NCBI RefSeq assembly: GCF_011492965.1
Contig: NZ_CP045121.1
Coordinates: 2,108,001-2,172,000, forward strand
Direction: 5' to 3'
Source of the DNA: Rubrobacter marinus
GTDB lineage: Bacteria; Actinomycetota; Rubrobacteria; Rubrobacterales; Rubrobacteraceae
DNA length: 64,000 bases
Shown: piece by piece, positions 63,314-64,000 of the stretch
Numbering within the stretch: position 1 is the first letter of the stretch
Layout: the number at the start of each line of letters is the position of its first letter
Program-made: the position numbers and the translations under genes
The notes under the pieces: model-generated
Databases searched by the model: none
What the model was told of the DNA's origin: nothing
What the model saw: the letters and a program-made list of their open reading frames with translations, nothing else

Positions 63314-63430
63314 GGCCGGTTTCCCCTCGCGGATACGTGCCGGCAGAGCATTCGGGGCGCTGACGCCCGGACCGTGCTTGGCTTCGAGCCCCGTTCCGGC
63401 AACTTCGATGCCCGCTTGACCTCTGGTGTC
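63314..63430. other. Gap between the TauE-like gene and rsmD
   Basis: 117 bases; no gene, promoter or hairpin recognised. Confidence 0.4.
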
Positions 63431-64000
63431 CTACGCGGCAAGGATGCGCCAGATCCCGACGACGCCGAGCACGACGATGACGCCGCGCAGGACGGCCGGG
63501 TGGAGCCGGCGGCCCACGCTCGCTCCGACGAAGCCGCCCGCGAGCGAGCCGACCGCGATCAGGCCGGCCGCCGTCCAACTGATGCGGTCGTATGCGACGA
63601 TCGTGTAGGTGCAGGCGGCGACGACGTTGACGGCGAGCGCGAGCAAATTCTTGAGGGCGTTCACGCGCTGCAGCGTCTCGGGGACGAGGACGCCGAGCGC
63701 GCCCACCAGCAGGATGCCCTGGGCGGCGGTGAAGTAGCCGCCGTAGACCCCGATCAGGTACGTGGCGCCGAAGGCGGCGGGCTCCCTCCCGGATCTCCCC
63801 TCGCGCTTGGGCCCCTTGGCGGCTTCGCGCTCGCGGCGCCGGGCGAGCGCCCGCTGTATGCGCGTCTGGGTCACGACCAGCACGAGCGCGAGGACCAGCA
63901 ATACGGGCACCACCGCCTCGAACGTCTCCTCGGGTAGGCGCAGGAGAAGCCACGCGCCGGTAACCGCGCCAAGGAGCGACGCGGGCAACAACCGGAACAC
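63431..64000 (-). CDS. TauE/SafE-family membrane transporter, partial
   Basis: The 3' part (190 residues) of a sulfite/sulfonate exporter-type membrane protein; the 5' end is beyond the window. About five hydrophobic helices are visible (PASLLGAVTGAWLLLRLP; VVPVLLVLALVLVVTQT; ILLVGALGVL; NLLALAVNVVAACTYTIVAYD; AAGLIAVGSLAGGFVGASVGRRL; VLRGVIVVLGVVGIWRIL). The family signature FGATYLIGVYGGYFTAAQGILLVGALG and GGFVGASVGRRL are clear. The substrate cannot be told. A basic cytoplasmic loop (RRREREAAKGPKREGRSGRE) lies in the middle. Confidence 0.85.
   Translation of the reverse strand: MFRLLPASLLGAVTGAWLLLRLPEETFEAVVPVLLVLALVLVVTQTRIQRALARRREREAAKGPKREGRSGREPAAFGATYLIGVYGGYFTAAQGILLVGALGVLVPETLQRVNALKNLLALAVNVVAACTYTIVAYDRISWTAAGLIAVGSLAGGFVGASVGRRLHPAVLRGVIVVLGVVGIWRILAA

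Overview
The window is high-GC (roughly 70 percent by eye) chromosomal DNA of a deep-branching, Rubrobacter-like actinobacterium. Supporting this placement are a WhiG/FliA sigma factor together with an RsiG-type c-di-GMP-binding motif, a zinc-ribbon/FHA gene followed by a MerR gene (as in the garA region of mycobacteria), a SepIVA-like coiled-coil gene beside coaD, an Excalibur-domain protein, RNase Y together with RNase J, and many GTG/TTG starts. Genus assignment is inference. Almost everything is core housekeeping; I see no insertion sequence, prophage, CRISPR array or rRNA/tRNA gene.

Layout. Positions 1-6612 read on the + strand: 3' part of der, a large sugar-nucleotidyltransferase/phosphomutase-like fusion, an RsiG-zinc ribbon-FHA fusion, MerR, apt, and a XerC/D-type recombinase. 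A perfect palindrome separates these from the rest, which is entirely on the - strand. From 64000 down to 6736 in transcription order: TauE-like exporter (partial), rsmD-coaD, SepIVA-like, DUF177-rpmF-plsX-fabH-fabD-fabZ-fabG-acpP-fabF-rnc (lipid synthesis), smc-ftsY-ffh-rpsP-khpA-rimM-trmD-rplS-rnhB-yraN-comM-dprA-whiG, rpsB-tsf-pyrH-frr-uppS-cdsA-dxr-rseP-ispG (translation plus isoprenoid/envelope), rimP-nusA-infB-DUF503-rbfA-nrnA-truB-ribF, rpsO-pnp-M16 peptidase, rnjA-ftsK-rodZ-like, recA-recX-rny-GHKL ATPase-miaB-miaA-hflX, a RibD-C reductase, then a 0.7 kb non-coding stretch with inverted repeats and the Excalibur gene.

Two things stand out biologically. First, an 8-bp word YATAATAC, resembling a -10 promoter hexamer, occurs nine times inside genes, always on the coding strand and in two different codon phases, and at most copies the DNA switches from C-rich to G-rich. 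Second, the FHA protein carries at its N terminus an exact c-di-GMP-binding signature of the anti-sigma factor RsiG, and its presumed partner sigma factor WhiG is encoded elsewhere in the window. Several genes (the FHA fusion, hflX, ftsK, smc, DUF177, SepIVA-like) have a -10-like hexamer 6-7 bases before their ATG, suggesting leaderless mRNAs.

Data quality: at least 21 single-base deletions, most in short G/C runs, break ten genes including essential ones (der, pnp, truB, ribF, uppS). They look like sequencing or assembly errors, not pseudogenes. For these genes I give the full reconstructed span and list the breaks.
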